Shown one piece after another: positions 1-12,600 of a stretch of 64,000 bases of DNA (the stretch's first letter is position 1; every line of letters starts with the position of its first letter). The DNA is from Onchocerca volvulus (lineage: Eukaryota > Nematoda > Chromadorea > Rhabditida > Onchocercidae): NCBI GenBank assembly GCA_000499405.2, contig HG738140.1:5260701-5324700 (forward strand). Reading direction: 5' to 3'. Under the pieces are notes generated by a model, which saw only the letters and a list, made by a program, of their open reading frames with translations, was not told where the DNA came from and did no database searches. The position numbers and the translations under genes are program-made.

Positions 1-1024
1 ACAAATAATTACCGCAAATGAAATTAATCCTAGAAATAGATGATGAGTTATGGATTTATATTTTGATTTCAGAAGGGAAAAAATTTCTGTAAAATGAAAT
101 TTTCGAATAATTTAATATTGTCAATTGCGCATTAAAGCATATTTAATTGTATCGGTCATTTAACATTGTTTTGGTTTTAGTAAATTAATTTATTAATTTT
201 TCGATCCAAATTATATTGATTTAAAAATTTTTTAAATTCCATTATCAGAACTTTTACAAATTTATCTTCATATCTTATTTTCCTTGAATATTCAACAAAT
301 TTATACTTCTTCTACTGTACCATACCTTGATCAAGAAATTTTGATATGATAAGATGAAAATAAGCATGATAACAACAAAATTTTCGATGACTTATTTCAA
401 ATTTTTTCTTAGATGGATCGAATAACTAAAAATTATTGTTTTGCATAATAATACTGGAATTAAAATCATCCTTCGAGTTTGTTTGAAATCATTTTATCAT
501 ATAATTTTGTAAAATAAACTATCATTTTGCTGAAATATATCTAAAATTCAAGCAAAAACTTCAATCTAACTTCAATCACCAAAATTGCATGATAATCTTC
601 AGATTATCCTAAAATACTCCAGCAAAATATTTGATTTAAAAAGCATCATTTTACCATTTCGGAAAATTAGAATATAAAAGTGATATTTAACATTACAATC
701 ATGTGTAAGCGAGAATTTTACTAATAATCCCTGAGTGAATCTTCTGAATATTTTAATTTTGTTTTTCTTTTTTTTTTCGGATTGAAAACTATGAAAACTA
801 TGTTTATTAATGGAAAAAGTGATTAAAAAAAAAAAAAAAAGAAAGAAGTAATGAAAGATATTCAATTGGCTATATTAAATGAATTTCAGGTTTTTTTTTC
901 CTTTCAAAAATTCATTTCAAAAAAAAGGTCCGAAAAAAGGCAAATTCAAAAATCATCATTAAATTTCAATTAAATATAAAATATAAATGAGATTTGTTTC
1001 GTTGATAAAGAATGTATGAAAAAA

Positions 1025-1095
1025 CCTGAAATTCAAAACCTGAAATTCAAAACCTTCATTCATAATATCAATTCATTCATAATATCAATGCGTGT
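1025..1095. repeat. Two short tandem duplications
   Basis: A 14-bp unit (acctgaaattcaaa) occurs twice in tandem, followed by a 17-bp unit (ttcattcataatatcaa) twice in tandem. A further motif, catgagtgggtgg, occurs near 1102 and again near 1223. These look like replication-slippage repeats with no coding function. Confidence 0.8.
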
Positions 1096-3819
1096 AATAT
1101 GCATGAGTGGGTGGCAATTCATTAAAGAGTAAGTTTTTTTGTTTTTGAAAAAAAAAAAGATTTTTCAAAAAAATTATACTTTTATGGAAAAATGAAAATT
1201 CCTCAAAATTAAAAGTAAAAATTCATGAGTGGGTGGATTAATTCATCAGAGAACTTATTTTTTGAAAAAGTTTTCAAAAAAATTGTTATTATGAGTTATT
1301 ATGAAAATTTGAAAAAAATAATTGGAAAAAGTACATGATAACATATATATACATATATGATGTGTATTACTGAATGTCAATTCATCACAGAATTATTTGA
1401 TTGAGAAAAAAACAAAGAATGTTTCAAAAAAATTTGAAATAGAAAATGAAAAAAAATCTAAAATTGAAAAAAAAAGTGAAATTTTTTGAAAAGTTAATTA
1501 AATATCGAAAATTACTTGATAACATATATATATATATATATGAAGCTAAATGTATGTATGATGCAAATAGCATCGTTAAGATCGATTAACATTTACCAGG
1601 AAATATATATAGATGTTTGGATAATTCGAAAAAAAAAAGGAAAAAAATGGAGAAAATTGAAAATTTTTTGGACTTTCACGTCCATATTTGGTAATTACAT
1701 TCATCTCTTCTGAAATAAGTAATAAAACTTTTTTTTTTCTTCTCTTGAAGCCTTGAAAAAAGACAACAAGTTTGTTGCTGTCACATTTCTTTCTTTTTTT
1801 TTTTCATCATTTATGTGTAAATGCCATTTGCTAGAAAATGTTATGTATTAGCAAAATGGAATTTATACATAATTAGTCTTATTGCTATAAAAATTAAGCA
1901 TTTTTTTATTTCGTCGAGAAAGATTCAAATTGAAAAATAAATTGTAGAATTCTTAATCGAAAGATTCATGATTGGTAAAAAAAAATCAAGAATTCACAGC
2001 TAGAAATATTTGGAATTGAAAAAATCCGAAATTCTTGGCCGAACGATTCATGATTGAAATGATCAAAAATTCAAAGGTATGAATGATTCAGTAAATGAAA
2101 AGATCAAGAATTCAGAAGTTGAAAGATTTAGTATTTTAAAAAAATCAAAAATTCATAGTTGAAAAAGTTCAGAACTGAATTCTTTCGCAAATCTTACTTT
2201 TCAAAAGTATGAACCATTAAGTATAAATTTTTTAGTTCATTGAAAATTCATTCCTAAATAATTTGCAGAACAAAAAATAATAATAAAAACATCAAAAAGA
2301 AATAATTATTGAATAAAAATTAATTCAATCATTTTCTCGAATCATAAAGATTTATATCAATTTTTGTTATCTTCTCGAATTCTTGTTACTTTTCCCTGTC
2401 GGCAAAAAAATCGGACTTTTAAAATTTGTCAAGATTTAAATTGCTGTATTTTTGATTATTTCAAAAAAAAAAAATCCGAAATTCAATCACTTCTCTGTTA
2501 AACTATAAAAGATCTTTGCAGTATGCCAACTTATTTAATAAATGTTCAATTTTTCAGCAAAAAAAAAAAAAAAAAAAAAAGAAAATAATGAAATAGATAT
2601 ACAATTTTTCTTTCTTCTAATCTTATTTATGCAAATTATTCGGGAACAAACTAGGCAAATTAATCATTTAATCAAAGACCATTTCACATATCTAATTTCT
2701 TCATTTTTTTTTTCCTTTTTTTGACGGAACATAAATAAATCAGAAAGTTCGTAATGTAACTTTCGCTTTCTTATGATTAATAGTTCAAATTACTTGGAAT
2801 TAGAATAAATTATAAGTATTGATAGCTGATTTGAATAAATTATATAAGATTAGCAAATGATCAAAACAGATCCAAAAATGATCGTAATTTTAGTGCGTTT
2901 AATTCATTGAAAAAATTTCATTAAAGTTCAAAAATTTAATTTCTTCAAATTAGATTCAAAGGTTAGATTTCTATCTTACTATCGAGAATACTTCAAAAAT
3001 TCGCTAACATATCAGAATCATATCAGAAAGAAATCAAGATATCAAGATATCAGGTAAATATCGGCATTATCGCAGATATATTTCATCTCACAGATTTTTA
3101 CTGATAGAATGTAATATAACATATTTTAAATTATTGATTTCCGATTATATCTTTACCTTATTTAAGGAAAATTTGTCCGTTACATATTTTTTTCCCAGGA
3201 ATAAAAAAAAAAAAAACTGAATAAAAAATAATCAATAATTGAAATAATAATAATAATCAATATTTACTATCAAAAATTAGTAAATAACTACATTTATTAG
3301 TTTTTTACTAATATTAATTCAATAATAGCAAAGATAATAAATAATATATAATAGAAATTAAATCACTAATCATGGATAACAAATGATAATAGATAATATT
3401 GATAAAAAAAGAAAAAAAAAAAGAATAGATCCGTAATCAAAGAACCAATATGGCCAATGAAAATAGCATCAATTTGAATTGAATTGAGCCCAGGAAAAAA
3501 AAGAAAGGGAAAAAAAAAAAAGAAAAATTGCGATTTACTCTTGCTTTGGCCTTCTTTCTCTAGGCTCTTTAAAATACGAGCCTTTTTAGGCTCCTTTTTA
3601 TTTCGACTTTTTTCTATGCTTCTTTGTTGCAAAATAAAACGAACTACACCATCAGGCTTGCCCTTCTCATATTTTGCTTTCTGCAATTTGCTCACAACAA
3701 TTTTTCAACCATCCATCTTTTGAATAAAAATTTAAATTTCTCAATCATCCTTTTCACATGTCAATTCATCATTCTCTCACAAACTTGCAAACAAATAGTA
3801 CTACTTGGTTTGGGGTTAT

Positions 3820-3890
3820 ATAGTAGTATTAGTAGTAGTAGTAATAGTAGTAAGCAAGTAAGTAAGTAAATAAGTATGTAAGTAAGTAAA
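3820..3890. repeat. Compound TAG / TAAG microsatellite
   Basis: A run of (TAG)n with interruptions passes into (TAAG)n. The minus-strand frames through it give poly-Leu/Thr/Tyr peptides that are artefacts of the repeat. Confidence 0.9.
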
Positions 3891-4119
3891 AAGCCTAAAA
3901 ACAACAATTGTGAAGCACAAATCCAAAACATCTTCAAAGCATTGCATTTCTTGATGAGAGCTTGGATAATTTTCCTCAATACTATTTATCTTTTTCATGC
4001 CAAAATACATCAGTCTCTTCGATTAAATCAATAAATTTTTCCAACAAATGAAAGCAAAAAGTATTGAATATATTCAAAAATATTGATTTCTTCAAAATTT
4101 ATAATTTAATAAATGTTTA

Positions 4120-4290
4120 AATTATTATTTTGAATTGATAAGGAAAAAGTTTTTGTTTCCAAATAATCAGTTTTTGGAATTGATAAAAGAAAAGCTTCAG
4201 CTGTATAAATTATCATTTAGAATTGATAAATTTTAGAATTGATAAATGGGAAAAGCTTTATCGGCAAAATCATCATTTAGAATTGATAAA
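4120..4290. repeat. Degenerate repeats of TTTAGAATTGATAAA
   Basis: The motif tttagaattgataaa and close variants occurs about four times within 170 bp, together with a repeated gaaaagctt-like segment. It is a local tandem-type repeat in non-coding DNA. Confidence 0.6.
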
Positions 4291-6683
4291 GCTTTTTTTT
4301 TTTTTTATACCATAAAAAAATCCAGATATATTGGATGATATCAAATGAGTCAATTAGTTACACTTTTTTTTTTTTCATAAACTGTAATCATAGATTAAAT
4401 TAGAAAAGAAAAAAATTTAATAAAAATTGTCTTGGAATTAGAGAAACATTAGTTGCAAAGTTTAATTGAGAAGAAATATAAAATACAAATAAACCTAATT
4501 AAATTACTCATTAATCCTATGGAATCCGAATTAAACAAATTTGTTTGCAATTTCTCCCTCATCTCCACAATTAATGATTGAAGAATTGACAAAACATATT
4601 AGTGACAATAAAAACCATTGCGTCAATTTAAACAAAAAATTTAGCTTAGCTCATATTGAATCAATCAGCTTATGATTGAAACGATTTTAAAGTCTTGACA
4701 TACAATGTCAAAATTACTTCATATTTATACAATTTCGTAAGTCAAAATCAATTCAGGTTTCATACGATCTCGTACGTCAAAATCACTTTAGGTTCATAAC
4801 ATTCCAAATGATTATGATCATTTTAAAGAATGAAGGACAGATCTTCAACCTTTGATTGATTGCTTGATCAGTTCAACTTTAGAAAAAATTTTTCTCAATA
4901 GTTGAAGTTAATTTTGATTGCGAAATCTCTTTCAAAATATATCATTACTCGTGAAACAAGAGATGGCATATGAAATAATTACATCAAATATCTTACATAA
5001 ATATGTTGTTCTTATAAATTTTAAAGTAAGCTGTGTTGAAAAGACATTATTTATAATGGCATATGATTAATTAATACTGTCACAATATTAATATATAAAA
5101 TTTTTAAATTAAGATACAATACATAGAAAACAAAAAGTTGAATGAACAGCAAAAAACTGGAACAAGGATTTGAAATTATTTCCAACTATTATTTTGCTTA
5201 ATTACTGAAGAAAAAAAAAAGTCGAAAAAAATTGCCATTTTCAAGAAAATATTTAGCAAATTAAAAAGGAAATGAATCGAAAGAAGATAACTTTTTCAAA
5301 TTCCTTGAATAATCTCATAAATATTACAAACAATAAAATCTTTCACTAATCTCTATTCAATGACCAAAAAAAAAATGATATCATAAGTTAAAAATTTATA
5401 ACTGGAGAACAGATAAATATGATATTTTGCAGAATATGCATGAAGCTACATATACCACTATATTTTATACAATTGATTCTCGAGAAAAGCAATCAATGAA
5501 AGATCCCGATTTCAAACCAGGAACTTACACGAGTTATTTTGAATCGAAATGAAAGACAAAAAATATTTATATAATATCGGTTTTAGAATATTAAAATGTA
5601 TACTGATCTCATATTGAGAGCTAATCTTAAGATTATAAATTCACAATTCAATCAAAGAAAGATGATGAAGAAAGATATGAATGCAGTGTGAGAGAAGAAT
5701 TCGAAATCACCTCGAAAAATATCACGTAACAAAACTACAAAAAGAGAAAGAAAAAGAGCGAAAACTTGAATTACCATAATCCAAATTCCGCAAATAATGA
5801 CAAGAAGAATTATCCAGAAACTTCTAAATTTTACTAATTTCAAAGAATGCTATAATATTAGCTTAAATATAGCACGGAAAAAAAGTCAAATATAATATAT
5901 GGCGAAAAAAGAGTATCGGATCATGATTACGAATTCTAATAATTACTGATCTCAATCACATACAAATTAAATTAAAAAATGAAGAAGAGGGAAGAATACA
6001 CACATCAACTAAATAAAATTAAATAATTAAAACGGAGAAAGTGATAAAAAAATGGTGCAGAATTATAAAATTTAGCAGAATGGAAGAAAATAAAAAGAGA
6101 TTGCACGAAAGCAAATGAAAAAAATTACGACAATATAATTTCAGATTACAATCTCGCACGAAAAAATTTCCTAATACCTATATAGTTTTACCCTTTTCTC
6201 TTGTTTCTCTTGTTTTTAATAAATTATAGATATAAAAGAATTCTTCAATGATTCGAAATTTGAAACAAAACCGAGCATTATTATCATCCATGAAACAGCA
6301 ATCGATAAAATCTCACATATTTCTTGTTCAAGGAAAGCGAAATCTTTCCGAAAAGATCATAAAGTAGTAAGTAATCACAAGCTTAAAACATAATATCTCT
6401 GGCACAGCTTGGAAGTAAGTAGAAGTAAAATGATGAAATAGAGTAATCAATAGAGCCTGGTTGATTAATGATGCATTAATTTTAGGTCTAGTTAGGAAAG
6501 TTAGCGAATAAATTTTGTGTGTTCCCTGCTTTTTATTTCCGCTTAAATAGCATGCAAAGGAAGAACACATAAAATGAAACGTTTTTTCCTTTAGGAGAGC
6601 GTTTTCTTGTCGAATCATTTTCACTGAACATAAAATATATAATTGTTAATGCTAGAAAACACATAAACACAATACGCTGTCAT

Positions 6684-9600
6684 TCATGAAGAAGCAATAT
6701 CGCGTAGTTCATCGACAATTGCATAAATCAATTGCTGATCACCACAACGACCATCGATTTGAATTTTACCACCCTGGAGAATAATTTAGAAATTGAATTA
6801 TAAAAAAGTAACTCTGTATAACAACTTCCTTATCTTCACCATCATTCCTCTCCCACGATATTTCTTTCTTAATACCACATCAGAGATTCAGTGTTCCAAA
6901 TAACTAAATGGTTTAACAGAATCAAAATTAAAAAGAAGAACAAAATGCTATTTATGAAAGCAACAAACAGAAATACTGAAAACTTTTTTAAAGAAGAGAT
7001 GGAAATTCGAGTCGAAATAGAAGGAAATTTTCAAATAATTTGACTTGAAATTTTAAAGACTTCAGTATAAAACGCTGTCTTTTATATCTAGGGCTTATCT
7101 TTTTATTAGATAAAATACGTTCAAGAGTCAAGCAAGTTCAACTGCATGGAAGGATAGAAATACACATTAACAAAGTTTCTATCAATAACAATTGGCGAAC
7201 TAACCTGTTGCTTGATCAGAATACAAACTGATTCAGCCTTTATAGTGTGAGCATAGAGTGCTGCTACTGTATCATTCTGCTTCACTACTGCAAAAAATTT
7301 ATCCGTGAATTTAAATTAATTCAAAAAATTAACTTCACAATTTCATTCTCAAAAATGGGAATTGAGAAACAATTGAACCAAGTACTTCTCAAAAATTTTT
7401 CGTATATATTACAAACATATTTTCAGGTATATTTCCTTGCCACAAAAATAATAATGCTCTGATTTCTTCAAATCTATCGGTATTAATTCGATAAGCTATT
7501 AAGAAACATTATAAATCTTATGATACGTTATTAATGAACATTCATATTCAGCAATTAATCATATCACTTCCGAGAGATATTTTAATAATTCTAGATGATA
7601 GACGAACCAAAATAAAATGTGAATATATGGAGTAAAAAAAATAAAAAATTATTTTGTGTAAAAAGTTACCACTAAAATGAGTGAAAAAGCAGATTTTCTT
7701 CAAGATTAAGTCCCACGGAAGATTGGTAATTAGTTGTGCGGATGATTTGTAGCACATATCATTCGAACTTAATAAGATATCATATGATTCACTGAAATAT
7801 ATATGAACATAAGTAAATTTCCCATTCCGGTTAATAAAATTGACAATTCAACATTGAAAGTAAAAGAAACAAGAAAAAATAAATATTTGAAAAAAAAAAC
7901 AGCATGGTTAGCATGCTGAATATTTGAAAAAAAAAAAGGTGTGAAAATCATAATCCCGACTTAATGAATTTCAAAAAAAAAAAAAAAAGAATTATTTTAG
8001 AATTTAAGTCTCTGTTACACGTAGTGAAGATGTCAAATTATCCAATCATTTTTGATCTAAGAAAAAAAAAGATGAATATATGAAATAAGAGTACTGCTTA
8101 ATTCATTTAATACAACGTCTTCTCTTTAACCTATGATTCTCTTTGAAACGCGTACCTTGTAATGGTGGCAGATACAAGGAAGGATACCGTTGGCATTAGA
8201 ATATGAAAATCTAGTTTGTCTTGAATAGTTTCGTTTTCACGCTATAAGCAAATTAATTAATTAATAAAGAATCATCGAACGAATTTGCATATTTTCACTA
8301 ATTGTATCTAACTATATATTTTGCTCAATTTTCAAAAAATATTGGTATATCTACGCTTCATAGAGAATCCAAAATTTAATTATGCATACTTACATCTACA
8401 AAGAATGTTAAATTGCCTCGCAATTTTTGTGGCATATTGATTGCTTTCACTGAGAATCTAAAAATATGTTCAGCGGAGACACCGGCAGGAAGCTGGAATG
8501 GTAGTGGAATTCCAGCCTGAAATTTATATTTCTTGTACTCATAACTGATAACCTCAAAGAATCCAATAAACCTTAAAAAGAAGCAATCAATTTTTTTCGA
8601 TACTTAACTTAAACATATTGAGGTTATTCATCAATTTACATAATCTACAATGTAGAGTTTGCTGTTTTCGAACTATTAATAAGAAAGGTAGGATGGCATA
8701 TTTAAATTCATTAACTTGATGAAGTTGCTATTATGAATACGATTCCAAATTTTCAAATAAGTTTTACATAATCGATCCAGAATGTTAATTTAGAATATTA
8801 TCCAACTTTATTCATACTTGAGGATATAGCACGTGCAACTAAAATCCTTCTTTAAGTAGATTATATGCTGAGGTTCTACTAAACATTTTCTTCCTTCATC
8901 TCATCTTACCTCCTTCCCTTTCCAAATTTCATATATCATTCCTATGATTTAAATCAATATTATAAGAAATATTACCATAGACGATTTGCCCTCTTCACGT
9001 AATAACCGTGTATTGATCGTGTCCAACATATTCATTTCCAAATTACGCAGAGTACTTTGTCCTTTGTTTGAAAATACGATTCCAACTGCAATTTGATTTG
9101 CATCGTCGGTTGATACTCGAGTTTCATATGTCTAAAAGAGATAATTATCTTTAAAAATTACTGAATTCTTTTGCTAATATGGTAAGAAGACTTTTGTTCG
9201 TTCATTAAAAATCTAGATTACACAATTTTTATACATTATCAATTGGTGATTTAAAAAAAGAAAAAAACGGACACAAATTGTTATTTATAGCATTTCAAAT
9301 TAGAAATAAAGAAAGTAATGGAATAATTTCACGCTGCACAGAGTTTTACATAAATATGTTACTTAAAAAAAAAAAAAGCTCTCGTAACTAAATATTAAAT
9401 CATTTCGTTCGCTTACTGATTAAATCTTTTCATCGTTACATTGCAGTAAGCTCAAAAGAAAAAAAAAAAAAAAGAAAAAAAAATTGAGATCTAACCAATT
9501 TTAAATCTTCTGTTTCACCAAGTATTTTATAAGAACTCAATCGCAATTTCGACATTTGTTCTTTTGCATGATGTAAAGAAGGATCATCATGTGGAGTTAA

Positions 9601-12600
9601 AGCTCCATTAGATGAACTCGAACCAAAATGTAAATTAGGATTGCTTGGAGTACAAATACCTGAAGTCGCCTGAAAATTTGTCGTTTCTATCATTATATCT
9701 TCGCAGATTAAAATGAGAAAATTTGTATATGCAAACCAAATAGATTGCATGTAAGCAATATCAATCAATGTTTTATAAAATATGATGGAGTTTGAGATCT
9801 TAGCCCGATTCGCAGTATTCATATTTCAATCAACTATCGTGTATACTGAATATATTTTCTTTATCTAAATAAACTATAGCAGAAGAGACGTTAATAAATG
9901 AAATCTATTATATTAAAATAATTAATTGAACTTCCTCAAAACTTACTTCGTACACATCCTTATCAATTGGTTCTTCAATAACATTTTTCTTCTTTTTTCC
10001 ACTCCCAATTTTTGAATCATTTTTCTAAAATTTGATAAAGTTGTTCATATCAAAGAATAATTCCCTGAACAAAACATGGACAGATACAATCCATCAAAAT
10101 TACCAAAAAGATAAACAAGAAATATTCCCTAATGCTTTTTAACAGTTACTACCACAATACGCTAAAGTCAACATTAAAATGGCTTCCCAAAAGGAGCTAT
10201 CACTTGAGTCATTTCTATCAATTCAAAGATACATTAATGATTAACTTTTATATTAAAAAAATAATAATAATAATAAAATAAACTACTTTTGTAGAACTCT
10301 TTGATGCTTTCTTTAAAGCTTTCGTAGCAGCTTCTTTAGCTTCTACACTATTCAGCCATTTTTCAGTGTAAATTGCATCAGTTTGGTGAGTATCTGAACC
10401 GCTTAGTTCCTTCTTTTTTGATACTCTTCTAAAGAATTATAATTAAAATAATTTGACATTCATTGAAGATTGCTTCAACTTTGTTGAAACATAATGAAAT
10501 GTTTTAACTCACTTTTCTCTAGGTCCTTTGCATCCCGTTTTTCTCACTTTCTTTTTTTTCTTTTCATTTTGTTCTAACGATGCTGTGCCATTGTAAGACT
10601 GAAGGGAATCAAAAGCTTCGGTGGCTCTTGTTTGCGAGTATCCAAATAAATCTAATACATGTGGTCGTGATTGAGTATATGCATGGGGTACTTCCACTTT
10701 TTCATCTGCTTTCAAAGGTTCTTCCAAATTAATATCTAACGCTTTGTAAATTTCTTCCATTTCATTCTAAATATTTGTTTTTTTTACAAACTACTGTGAC
10801 AAATTTATATTATCTAATCAAAATTTATTGAATTTAACAAAAAAAATTTTTTTTTAAATTGTATAGAGTCACTAATGTTTAAAAATTTTCAAAACAAATT
10901 AAGTCCAAAGCCAAAAAATGCGACAGACTTCATTTCCAGCGGTTTCTTCTTCATCAGTAGACTTTGCATTTTCAGGCATTTCACCTTCTCCTCTGTTCAC
11001 CTAAAAAAGTTAAATCTAATATTTTTTCTTTCAAAATTTTCATGAAATTCAGCTTCATGTTCTTTTTTTTTAATTATATAGAGTTACTAAAATTAAATAA
11101 GAGATAAATTAGTAAACTAATTCTGAATTCGAATAAAATGAACTTTTAAGAATTTTGACAATTCGTAAAAATTAAATGTATAAATTATCTATGTAAACAA
11201 AATTAGTGCTTACTGAACCTGTAAAAATTTAAAACTGAAACATATTTCCATATATATGAAAGAAACCTGATGAATTACTGGGATATCATCATCGTCACTA
11301 GAACTTATCTCTTTGCCAACTTTATTTTTTCTTCCTTTCACTTTCCTTTTTTCTTTCTTTGCAATTTTCCATGATAATGTCGATTGCTGCTGCTCCATAT
11401 ATTTATTAAGTCCCACCACTCCTGTAACAAAATTTTTGAACACTTCACCAATTTTCAAGATTGGAAAAAAATTGACTTAACTGAGGAATTAAACTATTCT
11501 TCCATAAATCTTTTAAACAAACTCAGAATAAAAGCTCACCAGGTATTTCTAAAGGACTCTGCAGATCAGCTGAAGTCGATCCAGATCCTTCTACCGTACT
11601 AAGAGGAGTTCGTTCTAATCGTTTGGAAGCACTATTTTTAATTTCCCCTTTCATATAGTAAGGATTATTCTCAATTTCAGCTTGTCGTTGCTTGAGACGC
11701 TGAAAATTAAATAATTAAACAGTTATTTTGATAATTGGTTTTAGAATCTTTTTGTATAAAAAAGTCATAAATACAATGCATACACAGTAAGACTATCATC
11801 AAAACATGTACTAACAAAATCTAAATTACATATGACCTTTGAATCCACAAATAAAATGAATCAAAGATTATAAGCGACTTGGCCCATTGTTTAAAATGCG
11901 TTTCAATTTGAAATGAGAGCCATAACTTTAAACTATTCATATGCCATATCAAAAGATGACCAAAATTGCTGATTAAAAATAATTATGAATATTCAATTTT
12001 TGAATAAATATAATGAAATATCTAAATTTCGACTGTTTTATTCAAGTATTTACATAGATAGCAATATTACTGATTAGATATCATCATAGACTGCAGGGAG
12101 AGCAGATCTTTTCCAACGAAACCTTATTGTTTACGAGGTTTTCAACTCACTGAAAAACTATTTCTGTTAGCGCACCATTAGTTTGAAAGAATTATTTCTT
12201 GAAATTGAACTTGAAATTGCAAATACTTTTTGCAGTTCCTCTTCACTAAGTTCGATCTTGCTTTCTTTCGTTTTCGATAATTTTCCCTCATAATCGCGAT
12301 CCTCATCACTGCTATATCTGAGTGAACCACCGAAACCAGAAAATTCTGAACGCAATGCAGAGTTTCCAAAAGCATTTTCATTCTCAGGTTCGGTAGCCTC
12401 GTCTTCGAAATCTGGTTCATGAATCCATGCATCCAGATCTAGTCTGTAAAATGCCGGTATTATTCGAAGCTGGCTTCCCAATATAGAATAACTTTGAAAT
12501 CCGGCACATAAAAAATTTGCAACAAACCCTTCAGGAACTGGCACTTTCTTTTGTGCTTTCACAGCAACTGGATTTAATTCACCTTCGAAAAGTTTCGCGA

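Larger units (their letters stand above)
1..6683. other. Intergenic, AT-rich, no supported gene
   Basis: I see no exon here with a recognisable protein family and matching splice sites. The region is dominated by A/T homopolymers, short degenerate direct repeats (about 1020-1260, 1900-2200, 4120-4290, 4690-4800) and one microsatellite near 3820-3890. Open frames here are K/F/N/I-rich and probably random. The last few hundred bases before 6684 are likely 3' untranslated sequence of the minus-strand AP-3 delta gene. A weak hydrophobic frame at 5652-5843 is discussed under the findings. Confidence 0.6.

Noticed and set aside
599..865. Phe-rich minus-strand frame
   Set aside because: Composition follows the A/T homopolymers; no splice context or family.
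3366..4010. Overlapping frames on both strands near the TAG microsatellite
   Set aside because: Built from A-runs and the trinucleotide repeat; they shadow one another.
6328..6624. 98-codon minus-strand frame
   Set aside because: Lies directly after the AP-3 delta stop and is best explained as its 3' UTR; no family similarity.
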